Counted from the first letter of the stretch, positions 8,515 to 17,579 are shown. The stretch: 64,000 nucleotides of DNA from an uncultured Barnesiella sp. (GCA_944320015.1 CALUFO010000001.1:248001-312000), one strand, 5' to 3'. The notes: generated from the letters alone by a model not told the origin. Program-made: numbers and translations.

Positions 8515-8802
8515 TTATATGTTTTTTATTTTTTATCTTTTCAAGCCCGGTGCGGTTTGCCGAAAACAGCGATTTCCCTTTTTCTCGGTCGGGAGCCGGG
8601 GCGAGCGGGCAGGACGGTGTATCTACCTTATCCGCAAGCTCTTCGATGAGACGTGGGAGATGTATGGGAATACAGGCAGTCCTTCTCGCCTCATTATTGC
8701 CGTAAAGTTATAAAAAGACATTCAATGTTGTGTTGTTTTTGAACATTAAAATGAGAAATATTCAAATTTTTAACGTCGGTGCCTCGATGCCGGCAAATGG
8801 GT
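8515..8802. other. Intergenic region between recJ and the GNAT gene
   Basis: About 290 nt with no credible gene. A 64-codon plus-strand frame (8519-8713) has no recognisable protein character. No promoter with both boxes was found for recJ. The 8700-8770 part is AT-rich and presumably holds the GNAT terminator, but no strong stem was seen. Confidence 0.5.
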
Positions 8803-9291
8803 TCAAGGGGTGAGCAATAATTCGTAATCGACCACATCGAGCCATTGACCGAATTTGTGACCCACGCCTTTGAAGTACGATACTTGGACAAATCCCAATT
8901 TGGCGTGGAGCGACTTGCTGGCCTCGTTGTTGGCGGTGATGCAGGCGATGAGTGCGTGGCAGCCTCGGCCGCGGCATTCGGCGATAAGCCGCTGCATGAG
9001 CGCGCGGCCTATTCCTTTTCCTGTGTGCCGGGGCGACAAATATACGGTGGTCTCCAGCGTGTGGCGATAGGCGGCTCGTTCTTTCCACTCGTGGGCGTAG
9101 CAGTAGCCGGCCACTTCGCCGTCGACTTCGTAGACCAAGTAGGGGAATGCGGTAGAGATGCGGCCGATGCGCTGTTGCATTTCTGCCTCGGAGAGCGGCT
9201 CTGTTTCGAACGATATAACGGTGTGGGCGATATATTCGTTGTATATTTTTGTAATGGCGGGTGTGTCTTGCGGGGTTACATTTCGTATCAT
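8803..9291 (-). CDS. GNAT-family N-acetyltransferase (phosphinothricin acetyltransferase-like)
   Basis: From ATG 9291 the 162-residue product begins MIRNVTPQDTPAITKIYNEY. It shows the PAT/Bar-like GNAT arrangement: YIAHTVISFETEPLSEAEM, GYCYAHEWKERAAYRHT, and the acetyl-CoA loop of motif A (LSPRHTGKGIGRALMQRLI). Family members acetylate the amino group of phosphinothricin, methionine sulfoximine or related small molecules; the natural substrate here is unknown. An earlier GTG at 9315 lies inside the promoter box CGAATATA (minus-strand TATATTCG, 9315-9322), which argues for the later ATG. Confidence 0.88.
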   Translation of the reverse strand: MIRNVTPQDTPAITKIYNEYIAHTVISFETEPLSEAEMQQRIGRISTAFPYLVYEVDGEVAGYCYAHEWKERAAYRHTLETTVYLSPRHTGKGIGRALMQRLIAECRGRGCHALIACITANNEASKSLHAKLGFVQVSYFKGVGHKFGQWLDVVDYELLLTP

Positions 9292-9314
9292 CTTGTGGGA
9301 TATTTTTCGTTCCA

Positions 9315-9346
9315 CGAATATACATAGAAATGGCCGATTCCCGAAA
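9315..9346 (-). promoter_or_regulatory. Promoter of the GNAT gene
   Basis: On the minus strand TTTC (9343-9346), a 20-nt spacer and TATATTCG (9315-9322) approximate the Bacteroidota consensus with one mismatch in each box. It implies a leader of about 15-20 nt. Confidence 0.45.
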
Positions 9347-9367
9347 TACCTGTTCCCCGATTCTTTT

Positions 9368-9407
9368 CAAAAAAAAGCGAAGCTGCCGGAATATCGGCGG
9401 CTCCGCT
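9368..9407 (-). terminator. Terminator of the C11 peptidase-mscS unit
   Basis: On the minus strand AGCGGAGCCGCCG pairs imperfectly with CCGGCAGCTTCGCT and is followed by eight T residues. Confidence 0.7.
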
Positions 9408-9435
9408 GGGATTCGTTTGTCGGGCAACAAGGGGA

Positions 9436-10362
9436 TTATCCTTCGTTTATCATATGGACGTCGACTTGCGGGTAGGGGAAGTGCAGCCCGTGTTTTTCAA
9501 ATTCCTTGTAGACTTTTTCGTTGAAATCGAAATAGACTCCCCAGAAATCGTCCGAGGCGGTCCACACCCTTACGGTGACTTCGACGGCGCTGTCGCCCAA
9601 GTTGCTTAGTGCGATAAAAGGCGCTGGGGTGTCGAATATGCGGCTGTCGGTCGAGAGCAGTTGTAAAATCACCTGTCGGGCGGTATCGAAGTTGTCGCCG
9701 TAGGCGATACCTATTTTCCACTCTACCCGGCGGCGTCCCTCTTTGGAGTAGTTGTTGAGGCTTCCGGTAGAGAGCCCGCCATTGGGGATAATGATAGTTT
9801 TGTTGTCGGGAGTGTTGAGTATCGTGTTGAATATCTGTATCTCCTTGACTGTTCCCGAGTAGCCTTGCGCTTCGATGAAGTCACCCACTTTGTAGGGTTT
9901 GAAGAGGAGAATCATCACCCCGCCGGCAAAGTTTTGCAAAGTGCCGCTCAACGCCATACCAATGGCAAGTCCGGCCGAGGCGAACAGGGCAAGGAACGAA
10001 CTGGTGTTGATGCCGAGTATGCCTATGACAATGACGATGAGGATAAGCATGAGGATAATGCGTATGAGGCTAAGCAGGAAGGTGCGTAGCGACAGTTCTA
10101 CATTGCGACGTACAAATGCTTTGGCTACGAAGCTGTGGATACGATTGATAATCCATTTCCCTATAAAGAATATCGCCAGTGCAATGGCTATTTTTACAGC
10201 TCCGTGCAGTATGGCGTTAAAGGCTTGTTCGATAAACTGGTCGAACGACAAGCTCGATAGCGACGATAGTTTTTGCTGCCAAGTTTGAGCCACGTCTATG
10301 GGCGAGGGTGTTTCGGGCGTTTGTGCCCACAGCGATAACAAGATGTTGGATAGTAATGACAT
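9436..10362 (-). CDS. Small-conductance mechanosensitive channel (MscS family)
   Basis: The 308-residue membrane protein has an N-terminal extension, then three transmembrane helices. The third is the Gly/Ala-rich pore helix (LFASAGLAIGMALSGTLQNFAGGVMILLFKP) that defines MscS. A cytoplasmic beta domain follows (YKVGDFIEAQGYSGTVKEIQIFNT and IIIPNGGLSTGSLNNYS) with an alpha/beta C-terminal part. These channels open on membrane tension and release solutes during hypo-osmotic shock. It lies 21 nt downstream of the C11 peptidase gene, so the two are probably cotranscribed. Confidence 0.93.
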   Translation of the reverse strand: MSLLSNILLSLWAQTPETPSPIDVAQTWQQKLSSLSSLSFDQFIEQAFNAILHGAVKIAIALAIFFIGKWIINRIHSFVAKAFVRRNVELSLRTFLLSLIRIILMLILIVIVIGILGINTSSFLALFASAGLAIGMALSGTLQNFAGGVMILLFKPYKVGDFIEAQGYSGTVKEIQIFNTILNTPDNKTIIIPNGGLSTGSLNNYSKEGRRRVEWKIGIAYGDNFDTARQVILQLLSTDSRIFDTPAPFIALSNLGDSAVEVTVRVWTASDDFWGVYFDFNEKVYKEFEKHGLHFPYPQVDVHMINEG

Positions 10363-10383
10363 AATAAATTGAGATTAAATGAT

Positions 10384-11574
10384 TTAATCGGTTGTGGAAT
10401 AGACTCGCTCATACCAGTCGAGTGTGCGGTAATAGCGATCGAGCGTCGCGTCGCCCGTCCCCAAGACATAACAGGTCAACCCGCAATGGGTGTAAACCGA
10501 TACATCTCCCAGTATGGCGGGGGTAGCGGCTTGGTAAAGAACAGTTTGCGAGAGAGCTTGATCGAGCGAGACCAGTTCTTCGTCGGTGGTAATTTGCGAG
10601 AAAAAATCGCGCAGGTCGAAGCAGATGTAGGGCGTTCGTCGGTCGAAATGCTGCACGTTGCTCAGGGTTGGCATGGCGTCGCCGCGGTGATTGTATAGAA
10701 TCGATTCGACGGCCTCGGCCAAGGTTTCCAATTTGTGACAATCGAGCAATCCTATCGTTGCCGTGCGGTAGGCGCCCGACAGTGCGTTGTAATGGGTATA
10801 GATGGCTTCGCCCACTTTTTTTAGGTCGAGCTGGTATTCAAACAAGGCGGGAATAGTGAGTGCGTAGGGCATTCCGGCGCCCATCACCTCGGCGGCCGAC
10901 GCCATGTAGTAGTCGGTTTTATTCCGCAATTGATAAGCGCATTCGATACTCCCCATAAAGCAGGCGTCGGAAAGGATAAACCGAAATTGCCGGTCGGGTA
11001 TGGCGTCGGCCAGTTCGTCGAGCTCCATGTAGTAAGTGTCGTCTTTCCCGAAAGAGCGGGTGGGAGGCCCCTCCCTTCGGGCGGGCGAGAGTGCCAGCGA
11101 GGAGTTGCCCGGAACCCAGCCTGTGCTGTGCGACCAAAGTATCAATCCATATTCTTTGGCGGGGAAAAGTTCGATGGTTTCGGCAATGATCGAGCGCATG
11201 ACTTCGGTCGAGGCCGAGTTGCGGTTGGGGTATTCCCTGATGATTCTTTTCTCGGCATTGCCCCGTTTGTCCTGCGTGATTTGCAGGAGCTGGGGATTGC
11301 TGTCGTAGCCGTCGCGGTAGACGATGAGGTTCCCGCCGTTCAGTTCGCCGGCGGCAGCCACTTGCATCATATCGTCGATGTTTTTCGAGTCATACTGGTG
11401 TGGATAGCCCAAATCGTTGTCCGATAGCATATAGACCAATACCGTGCGGCTCACGGTATTTCTCTTGGGCTCGTCTTCGCTTGTACACCCCGGGAGCAAA
11501 AAAAGTATGCCGGCCAGTACAAAAACGACTTTGAGGCTCGATAGCAAAATGCCTGTTTTCTTATATGGATTCAT
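10384..11574 (-). CDS. Clostripain-like (C11) cysteine peptidase, lipoprotein
   Basis: The mature part is a C11-family caspase-fold peptidase. The catalytic His lies in LILWSHSTGW and the catalytic Cys in ILSDACFMGSIE. C11 enzymes such as clostripain and PmC11 cleave after Arg or Lys. A lipobox (FLLPGC) puts the lipidated Cys at residue 30 from ATG 11574. It is followed by acidic SEDE, resembling the Bacteroidota surface-export signal, so display on the cell surface is plausible. The apparent upstream TTG start at 11583 falls inside the promoter -7 box (minus-strand TATTTTTG, 11581-11588), so the ATG is preferred and the mRNA may have almost no leader. Confidence 0.85.
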   Translation of the reverse strand: MNPYKKTGILLSSLKVVFVLAGILFLLPGCTSEDEPKRNTVSRTVLVYMLSDNDLGYPHQYDSKNIDDMMQVAAAGELNGGNLIVYRDGYDSNPQLLQITQDKRGNAEKRIIREYPNRNSASTEVMRSIIAETIELFPAKEYGLILWSHSTGWVPGNSSLALSPARREGPPTRSFGKDDTYYMELDELADAIPDRQFRFILSDACFMGSIECAYQLRNKTDYYMASAAEVMGAGMPYALTIPALFEYQLDLKKVGEAIYTHYNALSGAYRTATIGLLDCHKLETLAEAVESILYNHRGDAMPTLSNVQHFDRRTPYICFDLRDFFSQITTDEELVSLDQALSQTVLYQAATPAILGDVSVYTHCGLTCYVLGTGDATLDRYYRTLDWYERVYSTTD

Positions 11575-11662
11575 ATTGTGCAAAAATAACAGAAAAAATC
11601 CAAACCTTGGTTTTTTTAGCGAGATTTATAGACCGGTTGTGGGATTATAACATTTAAACTTT

Positions 11663-11670
11663 TACCTTTG
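11663..11670 (+). promoter_or_regulatory. Promoter -7 box of the TPR gene
   Basis: TACCTTTG precedes ATG 11689 by 18 nt. A GTTG at 11636-11639 is a loose -33 box (23-nt spacer). The box overlaps the alternative TTG at 11668, which is therefore not a start. Confidence 0.5.
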
Positions 11671-11688
11671 TTTGATAAAATATCGGGT

Positions 11689-12510
11689 ATGAAAAAGATT
11701 GGAATCATCATCGGGATAATCGTTTTCCCTTTCGCTTTATGGTCGCAAACCTATTATCAATGGGTCGAAAAAGCCGATAGTTGCATTAAGGCAAAGGATT
11801 GGAACGGTGCCGAACATGCGCTGTTGAGCGCTCTGCGAACGGAACCGGCCAACGGACAAAACTCCTTGCTGATGTCCAATTTGGGAACCGTGCAGCGATA
11901 TGCCGGCAAGTACGAGGCTTCGTTGCAAAGTTATACCAACGGGCTGTTGATGACTCCCAATTCGGTCACTTTGCTGCGCAACCGGGCTGCTCTTTATTCC
12001 GAAATAGACAGTATCGATTGCGCCTACCGGGATTACAACCAGATACTCATGATCGACGATACCGACCAAGATGCCTTGTATCATCGGGGGCTGATTGCGT
12101 TGGAGCGTGGCGATACGATTTCGAGCCGAGCCGATTTCGAGCGCATTCTCAAATTGAATCCAGCCAGTGCCAACGGGCGAATAGGCTTTGCCTCGCTGTT
12201 GAAAGTAATGGGTTATTATCCCGAAGCGATAGAGGTTTACTCGCAGGTTATCGATGTGAACCCCGAGAAAGAGATTCTCTATGTGGGACGAGCCGAAGCC
12301 TATCTTTTTGCAGGACAGTATGCCAAGGCCGACAAGGATATAGAAAAGGCCATTCGATTGGCGCCCGACGATCCGGTCGTGTATGTATTGAGGGCGTTGG
12401 GCAAATTGGCCAGATATGAACGGGAGTCGGCCGAAGCCGATTTGAAACGGGCTGTCGAACTGGGTTATGATCGGGAGGCCGCCGAGCTGTTATTGAAGGA
12501 GGAAGAGTAG
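11689..12510 (+). CDS. Secreted tetratricopeptide-repeat protein
   Basis: From ATG 11689 the 273-residue product has a signal peptide (MKKIGIIIGIIVFPFALWSQ). About six TPR units follow, with the usual small and aromatic pattern, for example YASLQSYTNGLLMTPNSVTL-like and ADKDIEKAIRLAPDDPVVY-like segments. TPR arrays are protein-binding scaffolds; location in the periplasm or at a membrane face is likely. No enzymatic domain is visible. It is followed by the HU-like/SPOR gene, which has its own promoter. Confidence 0.8.
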   Translation: MKKIGIIIGIIVFPFALWSQTYYQWVEKADSCIKAKDWNGAEHALLSALRTEPANGQNSLLMSNLGTVQRYAGKYEASLQSYTNGLLMTPNSVTLLRNRAALYSEIDSIDCAYRDYNQILMIDDTDQDALYHRGLIALERGDTISSRADFERILKLNPASANGRIGFASLLKVMGYYPEAIEVYSQVIDVNPEKEILYVGRAEAYLFAGQYAKADKDIEKAIRLAPDDPVVYVLRALGKLARYERESAEADLKRAVELGYDREAAELLLKEEE

Positions 12511-12581
12511 GCTTTGCCGGTCGGTAGCCGCAGGTTTTGACGTCGTTTCGGGGACAGCGAGATTTAAAATTTTTCACATCT

Positions 12582-12613
12582 GTTGCACCGAAAGAAGAAA
12601 ATACCTACCTTTG
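12582..12613 (+). promoter_or_regulatory. Promoter of the HU-like/SPOR gene
   Basis: GTTG at 12582-12585, a 20-nt spacer and TACCTTTG at 12606-12613. The last G is only 4 nt before ATG 12618, so transcription probably begins at or next to the start codon. Confidence 0.7.
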
Positions 12614-12617
12614 TTGT

Positions 12618-13610
12618 ATGATTGGATTGGTACGCCATATTGAATATCTGTTGTTGCACAACGATAGAGTCGCTGTGCCGGGATTGGGTCGCTTCGTGGT
12701 GGATTATCGTGAGGCTCGATTGCTTCCCGACGCAACTTCTATGCTGCCTCCCGTGCGGGGAATCCGCTTTGAAGCATCGGCGATTGACGATGACGGCCTG
12801 TTGGTGCGATCGGTCATGCGAGCCGGGTTCATGAGTGGCGACGAGGCTCGAGACGCGATAGCCGGCGAGGTGAAATCCATTCGTGAAAATTTGGAGCAGG
12901 CTTGCGAATATCCATTCGGGCGATTGGGTCGGTTTATTTGGAGCGACGGCGCTGTTTCGTTTCAAGTGGCCGATAATAACCCTCTGGAATATCCCCGGTT
13001 CGGTTTCGCTCCGGTCGAGATTCTTTCGGGCGAGGAGCAACTTTCCCGGGAGGACGTCAACGATCCTGTTGGCGAGGCGGAGGAATCCTCCGACCGCATA
13101 TATATATCGTTCAGTCGCCGTACTATACGGGTGGCGTCGGCGGCGGCAGCGGTTATCCTATTTTTGTTGATGCTCTCTAAACCGATAAATACACCCGACA
13201 CGACAGTCAATTATGCCGGAGTGCTTTCGGCCGAGCTTTTTGAAAAGACGGCCAAGACGGTCGTAGAGAAATCGGCCGACGTGTCGGTTGCTCCCGTGGC
13301 TTTGGACGAACGGACTCTCGATGCGGCAGCCGGGCCGGCTCTTGTGCAGGACGAGGTGCGGCAGCAGGCAATAGGCTCCTATTATATTATTGTGGCATCG
13401 TTGCCCACGAAAAATTTGGCGGAGAAACAGATCGAATGTTTCCGCCAGCAAGGAAACGCCGCCGAGTTGCATATCTATGAAACACCGAGTAAAGCCCGGC
13501 TTTACATTGCTTCGTTCGGTAATTTCAAGGAAGCTCGTCAATATCTGTCCCGTTTGGTAAAAGAACAACCTCTTTTTGCAAACGCATGGATTATGAATGC
13601 CCATAATTAG
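12618..13610 (+). CDS. HU-like (CCDC81-type) domain and SPOR domain membrane protein
   Basis: The 330-residue product starts at ATG 12618. Residues 1 to about 135 match the Bacteroidota HU-CCDC81 pattern (HIEYLLLHNDRVAVPGLGRFVV, then GRLGRFIWSDGAVSFQ). An acidic linker and one transmembrane helix (about 171-188) follow. A C-terminal SPOR domain spans about 252-328 (GSYYIIVASLPTKNLAEKQI and RLYIASFGNFKEARQYL). The layout is a cytoplasmic HU-fold domain and a periplasmic peptidoglycan-binding domain joined across the inner membrane. Whether the HU-like part binds DNA is not known. An envelope/division role is inferred from SPOR. Confidence 0.82.
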   Translation: MIGLVRHIEYLLLHNDRVAVPGLGRFVVDYREARLLPDATSMLPPVRGIRFEASAIDDDGLLVRSVMRAGFMSGDEARDAIAGEVKSIRENLEQACEYPFGRLGRFIWSDGAVSFQVADNNPLEYPRFGFAPVEILSGEEQLSREDVNDPVGEAEESSDRIYISFSRRTIRVASAAAAVILFLLMLSKPINTPDTTVNYAGVLSAELFEKTAKTVVEKSADVSVAPVALDERTLDAAAGPALVQDEVRQQAIGSYYIIVASLPTKNLAEKQIECFRQQGNAAELHIYETPSKARLYIASFGNFKEARQYLSRLVKEQPLFANAWIMNAHN

Positions 13611-13669
13611 GCATCGAGCGTTCGTATGGTCGCCGGGGGATTTCATGTGTGCCCAATTATCGGATAAAA

Positions 13670-14428
13670 ATGCTTAGTAAGAATCAAATTAAACGGATAC
13701 AATCGCTCGCCCGAAAGAAAGGCCGGCGCGATGAAGGCTGTTTTATCGCCGAGGGTAACAAATTGGTAGAAGATACCCGGGCGGCGTTTGAGTGCGACAC
13801 GTTGTTGGCGACTCACGCTTGGATAGCGGCACACCCGCATTTCCTTTCGGAGCAGCTTGTGCAAGAAGTCACCGAGCTCGAAATGGCGAAAGTCTCGCAG
13901 TTGACTACTCCCACCGAAGTGTTGGCCGTATATCGCATACCCCGGTATCGGCTCGATATAGAGATGTTGAAACGAGAGTTGGTTTTGGCGTTGGACACCG
14001 TGCAAGATCCCGGTAATTTGGGCACTATCGTGCGGCTGGCCGATTGGTTCGGTATCCGCCACATCGTTTGCTCTCCCGAGACGGCCGACCTGTATAACCC
14101 CAAAGTCGTACAGGCCACCATGGGGGCATTGGCTCGTGTAAAGGTCTATTATACATCGCTGGCCGAATTTTTGGCCACGATGAATCGCTCGGCTGTGTAT
14201 GGCACATTTCTCGACGGGAACGATATTTACCGCACTCCTCTATCGGGGACGGGTGTCATTGTAATGGGAAACGAGGGGAACGGAATTTCGCTCGAGTTGG
14301 AACCCTATATAGGCAACCGGCTTTATATTCCCAACTATCCGGTAGGACAGCCCACTTCCGAGTCGCTCAATGTAGCCGTGGCGGCGGCAATTACCTGCGC
14401 CGAGTTTCGTAGGCGTCAAACAGAATAA
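13670..14428 (+). CDS. SpoU/TrmH-family RNA 2'-O-methyltransferase
   Basis: The product from ATG 13670 (252 residues) begins MLSKNQIKRIQSLARKKGRR; an upstream in-frame GTG at 13649 is less likely. The N-terminal substrate-binding segment is followed by a SPOUT knot. Its three motifs are QDPGNLGTIVRLADWFG, VIVMGNEGNGIS and LYIPNYPVGQPTSESLNVAVAAAI. These enzymes use S-adenosylmethionine to methylate ribose in rRNA or tRNA; the target nucleotide cannot be told from sequence alone. The gene ends 4 nt before radA, giving an operon. Confidence 0.9.
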   Translation: MLSKNQIKRIQSLARKKGRRDEGCFIAEGNKLVEDTRAAFECDTLLATHAWIAAHPHFLSEQLVQEVTELEMAKVSQLTTPTEVLAVYRIPRYRLDIEMLKRELVLALDTVQDPGNLGTIVRLADWFGIRHIVCSPETADLYNPKVVQATMGALARVKVYYTSLAEFLATMNRSAVYGTFLDGNDIYRTPLSGTGVIVMGNEGNGISLELEPYIGNRLYIPNYPVGQPTSESLNVAVAAAITCAEFRRRQTE

Positions 14429-14432
14429 TCGT

Positions 14433-15806
14433 ATGGCAAAGACAAAATCGGTTTATTTTTGTAACAATTGTGGGGCCGAGTCGCCCAAGTGGATAGGCCG
14501 TTGCCCCGTATGTGGCGAGTGGAACACCTATGTGGAAGAGGTGGTGAATGTGAAATCGGCCTCCTCGTCGGCCGGCGGATTCGCCTCGCCCGAGTCGGGC
14601 AAAGTGCGTCCGCAGCGCATCGACGAAATACAGGTCACCGAAGAGTCGCGTATCGACCTCGGCAATGGCGAGTTGAACCGCGTGCTGGGCGGCGGTCTCG
14701 TGCGGGGATCGTTGGTGCTCATAGGCGGTGAGCCGGGGATTGGCAAATCTACGTTGATATTGCAGACTGTATTGTCGCTCAAAGGGCATAAGGTATTATA
14801 TGTGTCGGGCGAGGAGAGTGCCCGGCAATTGAAATTGAGAGCCGAGCGTATAGGCGGCAGTGCCCCCGAGTGCTACATCGTGTGTGAGACTTCGCTCGAA
14901 GATATATTTGTCCATATACGCAATGTGGTTCCCGATATTGTCGTGATCGACTCGATACAAACAATTGCCACCTCGGCGATGGAATCTTCGCCGGGGAGTG
15001 TGGGGCAAGTGAGGGAGTGCGCCGCCTCGTTGCTTAAATTCGCCAAGCAAAGCAATACCCCGGTACTGCTTGTGGGACATATCAACAAAGAGGGAAGCAT
15101 CGCCGGGCCCAAAGTGTTGGAACATATTGTCGACACGGTTTTGCAGTTCGAGGGCGACCGGCATTACATGTACCGCATACTTCGTTCGATAAAAAACCGT
15201 TTCGGCAGTACGTCGGAATTGGGCATTTATGAGATGCGGCAGAATGGGCTGCGCGAGGTGGCCAATCCCTCGGAGATGCTGCTCACGCAAAATCACGAAG
15301 GGTTGAGCGGCGTGGCTATCGCTGTGACGATAGAGGGAATACGGCCGTTCCTTATCGAGACGCAGGCGTTGGTGAGTACGGCGGCCTATGGCACGCCACA
15401 ACGGTCGGCCACCGGCTTTGATTTACGCCGCATGAATATGTTGTTGGCCGTTTTGGAGAAACGGGTAGGGTTCAAGTTGGCGCAGAAAGATGTCTTTCTC
15501 AATATCGCCGGTGGTATCAAGGTGAACGATCCGGCGATGGACTTGGCGGTGATAAGCGCTATACTCTCTTCCAATATGGACATGGCTATCGAGGCGGGCA
15601 CCTGCATGACCGGCGAGGTGGGACTTTCGGGCGAGATACGCCCAGTCAACCGGATAGAACAGCGCATTCTCGAAGCCGAGAAACTGGGTTTCAAACGCAT
15701 GCTCATACCGCAAAACAATCTTAAAGGATTCGATACTTCACGACTGAAAATAGAGTTGATTCCGGTGCGAAAAGTCGAGGAGGCTTTCCGCCAGCTTTTC
15801 GGATAA
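14433..15806 (+). CDS. radA: DNA repair protein RadA (Sms)
   Basis: RadA is a RecA-like helicase that drives branch migration in recombination. The 457-residue product has a C4 zinc finger (CNNCGAESPKWIGRCPVC), Walker A GGEPGIGKST, and Walker B near IVVIDSIQT. The RadA-specific KNRFG motif (SIKNRFGSTSELGIYEM) and a C-terminal Lon-like domain (KVNDPAMDLAVISAILSS, GEVGLSGEIRPV) complete it. It is flanked by the methyltransferase (4 nt) and the FAD oxidoreductase (15 nt). Confidence 0.97.
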   Translation: MAKTKSVYFCNNCGAESPKWIGRCPVCGEWNTYVEEVVNVKSASSSAGGFASPESGKVRPQRIDEIQVTEESRIDLGNGELNRVLGGGLVRGSLVLIGGEPGIGKSTLILQTVLSLKGHKVLYVSGEESARQLKLRAERIGGSAPECYIVCETSLEDIFVHIRNVVPDIVVIDSIQTIATSAMESSPGSVGQVRECAASLLKFAKQSNTPVLLVGHINKEGSIAGPKVLEHIVDTVLQFEGDRHYMYRILRSIKNRFGSTSELGIYEMRQNGLREVANPSEMLLTQNHEGLSGVAIAVTIEGIRPFLIETQALVSTAAYGTPQRSATGFDLRRMNMLLAVLEKRVGFKLAQKDVFLNIAGGIKVNDPAMDLAVISAILSSNMDMAIEAGTCMTGEVGLSGEIRPVNRIEQRILEAEKLGFKRMLIPQNNLKGFDTSRLKIELIPVRKVEEAFRQLFG

Positions 15807-15821
15807 ATCAAGAAGTAGAAT

Positions 15822-17384
15822 ATGGTTCGAGAATTACAGCTGAGAATATTGCCTGAGCAGGCCGCCAACGAACAGAGCGTGGCCGCCTATGTGGCTCGGG
15901 AGGAGGGCGTCGATGCCACGACGATAAAAAGTGTGAGGGTGTTGAAACGCTCGATCGATGCCCGCCAACGCACGGTTATGGTCAACTTGAAAGTGCGGGT
16001 GTATATCAATGAATTTCCGCAGGACGACGAGTTCCCTCGTATCGAATATGGCGATGTGTCGGGTAAACCGCGTGCCGTTGTCGTGGGGGCGGGGCCGGCG
16101 GGATTGTTCGCCGCGTTGCGTCTCATCGAACTGGGGGTTTGTCCGGTGATCGTCGAGCGGGGCAAGAATGTGCACGACCGTCGCAAAGATATTGCCCTTA
16201 TCAGTCGGGAACAACGCATCGATCCCGAGTCGAATTACAGTTTTGGAGAGGGGGGAGCCGGCGCTTTCTCCGATGGCAAGCTCTATACCCGTAGCAAAAA
16301 ACGGGGCAATGTCGAGCGTATCCTCCAAATCTTTTGCCAGCACGGAGCGTCGGTCTCGATTCTTTCCGATGCGCACCCCCATATCGGTACCGATAAGTTG
16401 CCGGGAGTAATCGAGCGCATGCGCAACCGTATTATCGAGTCGGGGGGCGAAGTGCATTTCGAGACCCGCATGGAAAGCCTTATTATCGAGGGCGACGAGG
16501 TGTGCGGTATCGTGACTGCCGACGGTCGGGAATTTACGGGACCTGTGATTTTGGCCACCGGACATTCGGCGCGCGATGTCTATTATATGTTGCACGACAA
16601 AGGCGTGACTCTCGAATCCAAAGGAATAGCCGTGGGGGTGCGGCTCGAACATCCCCAACAACTGATCGACTCCATACAGTATCACAACCCCGAGGGGAGA
16701 GGCCAGTTCCTCCCTGCGGCAGAATATAGTTTTGTCACACAGGTGAAGGGGCGGGGAGTCTATTCATTTTGCATGTGCCCCGGTGGTTTTGTGGTTCCTG
16801 CGGCCAGTGGCCCCGAGCAAATTGTGGTAAACGGTATGTCGCCTTCGAATCGGGGGTCGGTATGGGCCAATTCGGGTATGGTAGTCGAGCTGCAACCCGA
16901 GGACTTCGGTGCCCAGTACTCGGCCTATGGCGTGTTGGCCGGAATCAAGTTCCAAGAGGAACTCGAACGCCAATGTTACCAAAACGGGAATTGCAAACAG
17001 ACGGCTCCCGCCCAGCGTATGACCGATTTTGTAAACCGTCGCAACTCTTTCGATTTGCCTCGGTCTTCATATTCGCCGGGGCTGATAGCCTCGCCGTTGC
17101 ACTTTTGGATGCCCGAGTTTATCGTTACCCGTTTGCAGGAGGGCTTCAAGCATTTCGGGAAGGTATCGCATGGTTTTCTCACCCGTGAGGCTGTGATGAT
17201 AGGGGTGGAAACCCGCACTTCGTCGCCGGTGCGCATTCCTCGCGACAGGGAGACGATGACGCATGTCTGTTTGAGAGGGCTTTATCCTTGTGGCGAAGGC
17301 GCCGGTTATGCGGGTGGTATCGTGTCGGCGGCCATCGACGGCGAGCGATGCGCCGAGGCGCTGGCTTCACAAATGAAGCGATAG
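15822..17384 (+). CDS. NAD(P)/FAD-dependent oxidoreductase (COG2509-type)
   Basis: The 520-residue product has an N-terminal segment of about 80 residues typical of this family (LQLRILPEQAANEQSVAAYV). A dinucleotide-binding motif follows (AVVVGAGPAGLFAALRLIELG), then FGEGGAGAFSDGKLYTR and a C-terminal FAD contact (LRGLYPCGEGAGYAGGIVSAAIDG). The family is annotated as an uncharacterised FAD-dependent dehydrogenase; no substrate is known. It is probably the last gene of the methyltransferase-radA operon, with a terminator right after. Confidence 0.88.
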   Translation: MVRELQLRILPEQAANEQSVAAYVAREEGVDATTIKSVRVLKRSIDARQRTVMVNLKVRVYINEFPQDDEFPRIEYGDVSGKPRAVVVGAGPAGLFAALRLIELGVCPVIVERGKNVHDRRKDIALISREQRIDPESNYSFGEGGAGAFSDGKLYTRSKKRGNVERILQIFCQHGASVSILSDAHPHIGTDKLPGVIERMRNRIIESGGEVHFETRMESLIIEGDEVCGIVTADGREFTGPVILATGHSARDVYYMLHDKGVTLESKGIAVGVRLEHPQQLIDSIQYHNPEGRGQFLPAAEYSFVTQVKGRGVYSFCMCPGGFVVPAASGPEQIVVNGMSPSNRGSVWANSGMVVELQPEDFGAQYSAYGVLAGIKFQEELERQCYQNGNCKQTAPAQRMTDFVNRRNSFDLPRSSYSPGLIASPLHFWMPEFIVTRLQEGFKHFGKVSHGFLTREAVMIGVETRTSSPVRIPRDRETMTHVCLRGLYPCGEGAGYAGGIVSAAIDGERCAEALASQMKR

Positions 17385-17398
17385 GCGGTGAGAAAATA

Positions 17399-17436
17399 TA
17401 AAAGCTGTCATTTTTTATCGAATGGCGGCTTTTTAT
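17399..17436 (+). terminator. Terminator after the FAD oxidoreductase gene
   Basis: AAAGCTGTCATT pairs with AATGGCGGCTTT (two G-U pairs) and is followed by TTTATTTTG. Confidence 0.7.
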
Positions 17437-17445
17437 TTTGTAAAA

Positions 17446-17477
17446 GTTGAAAAATATACGGGAAAACCTTATTTTTG
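17446..17477 (+). promoter_or_regulatory. Promoter of cstA
   Basis: GTTG at 17446-17449, a 20-nt spacer and TATTTTTG at 17470-17477. It gives a leader of about 100 nt before ATG 17580. Confidence 0.7.
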
Positions 17478-17579
17478 TAAGCCTTTTTAGGCGAAGGAGA
17501 CTTTATGGTGTTTGTAAATAAAAGTGTCTTTGCCGGGGTATCGGCGGGACAAAGTATGGTTAATAATTAAAACGAAAAT

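Noticed and set aside
8519..8713. 64-codon frame after recJ
   Set aside because: No protein features, and it runs on the strand opposite the neighbouring genes without a promoter.
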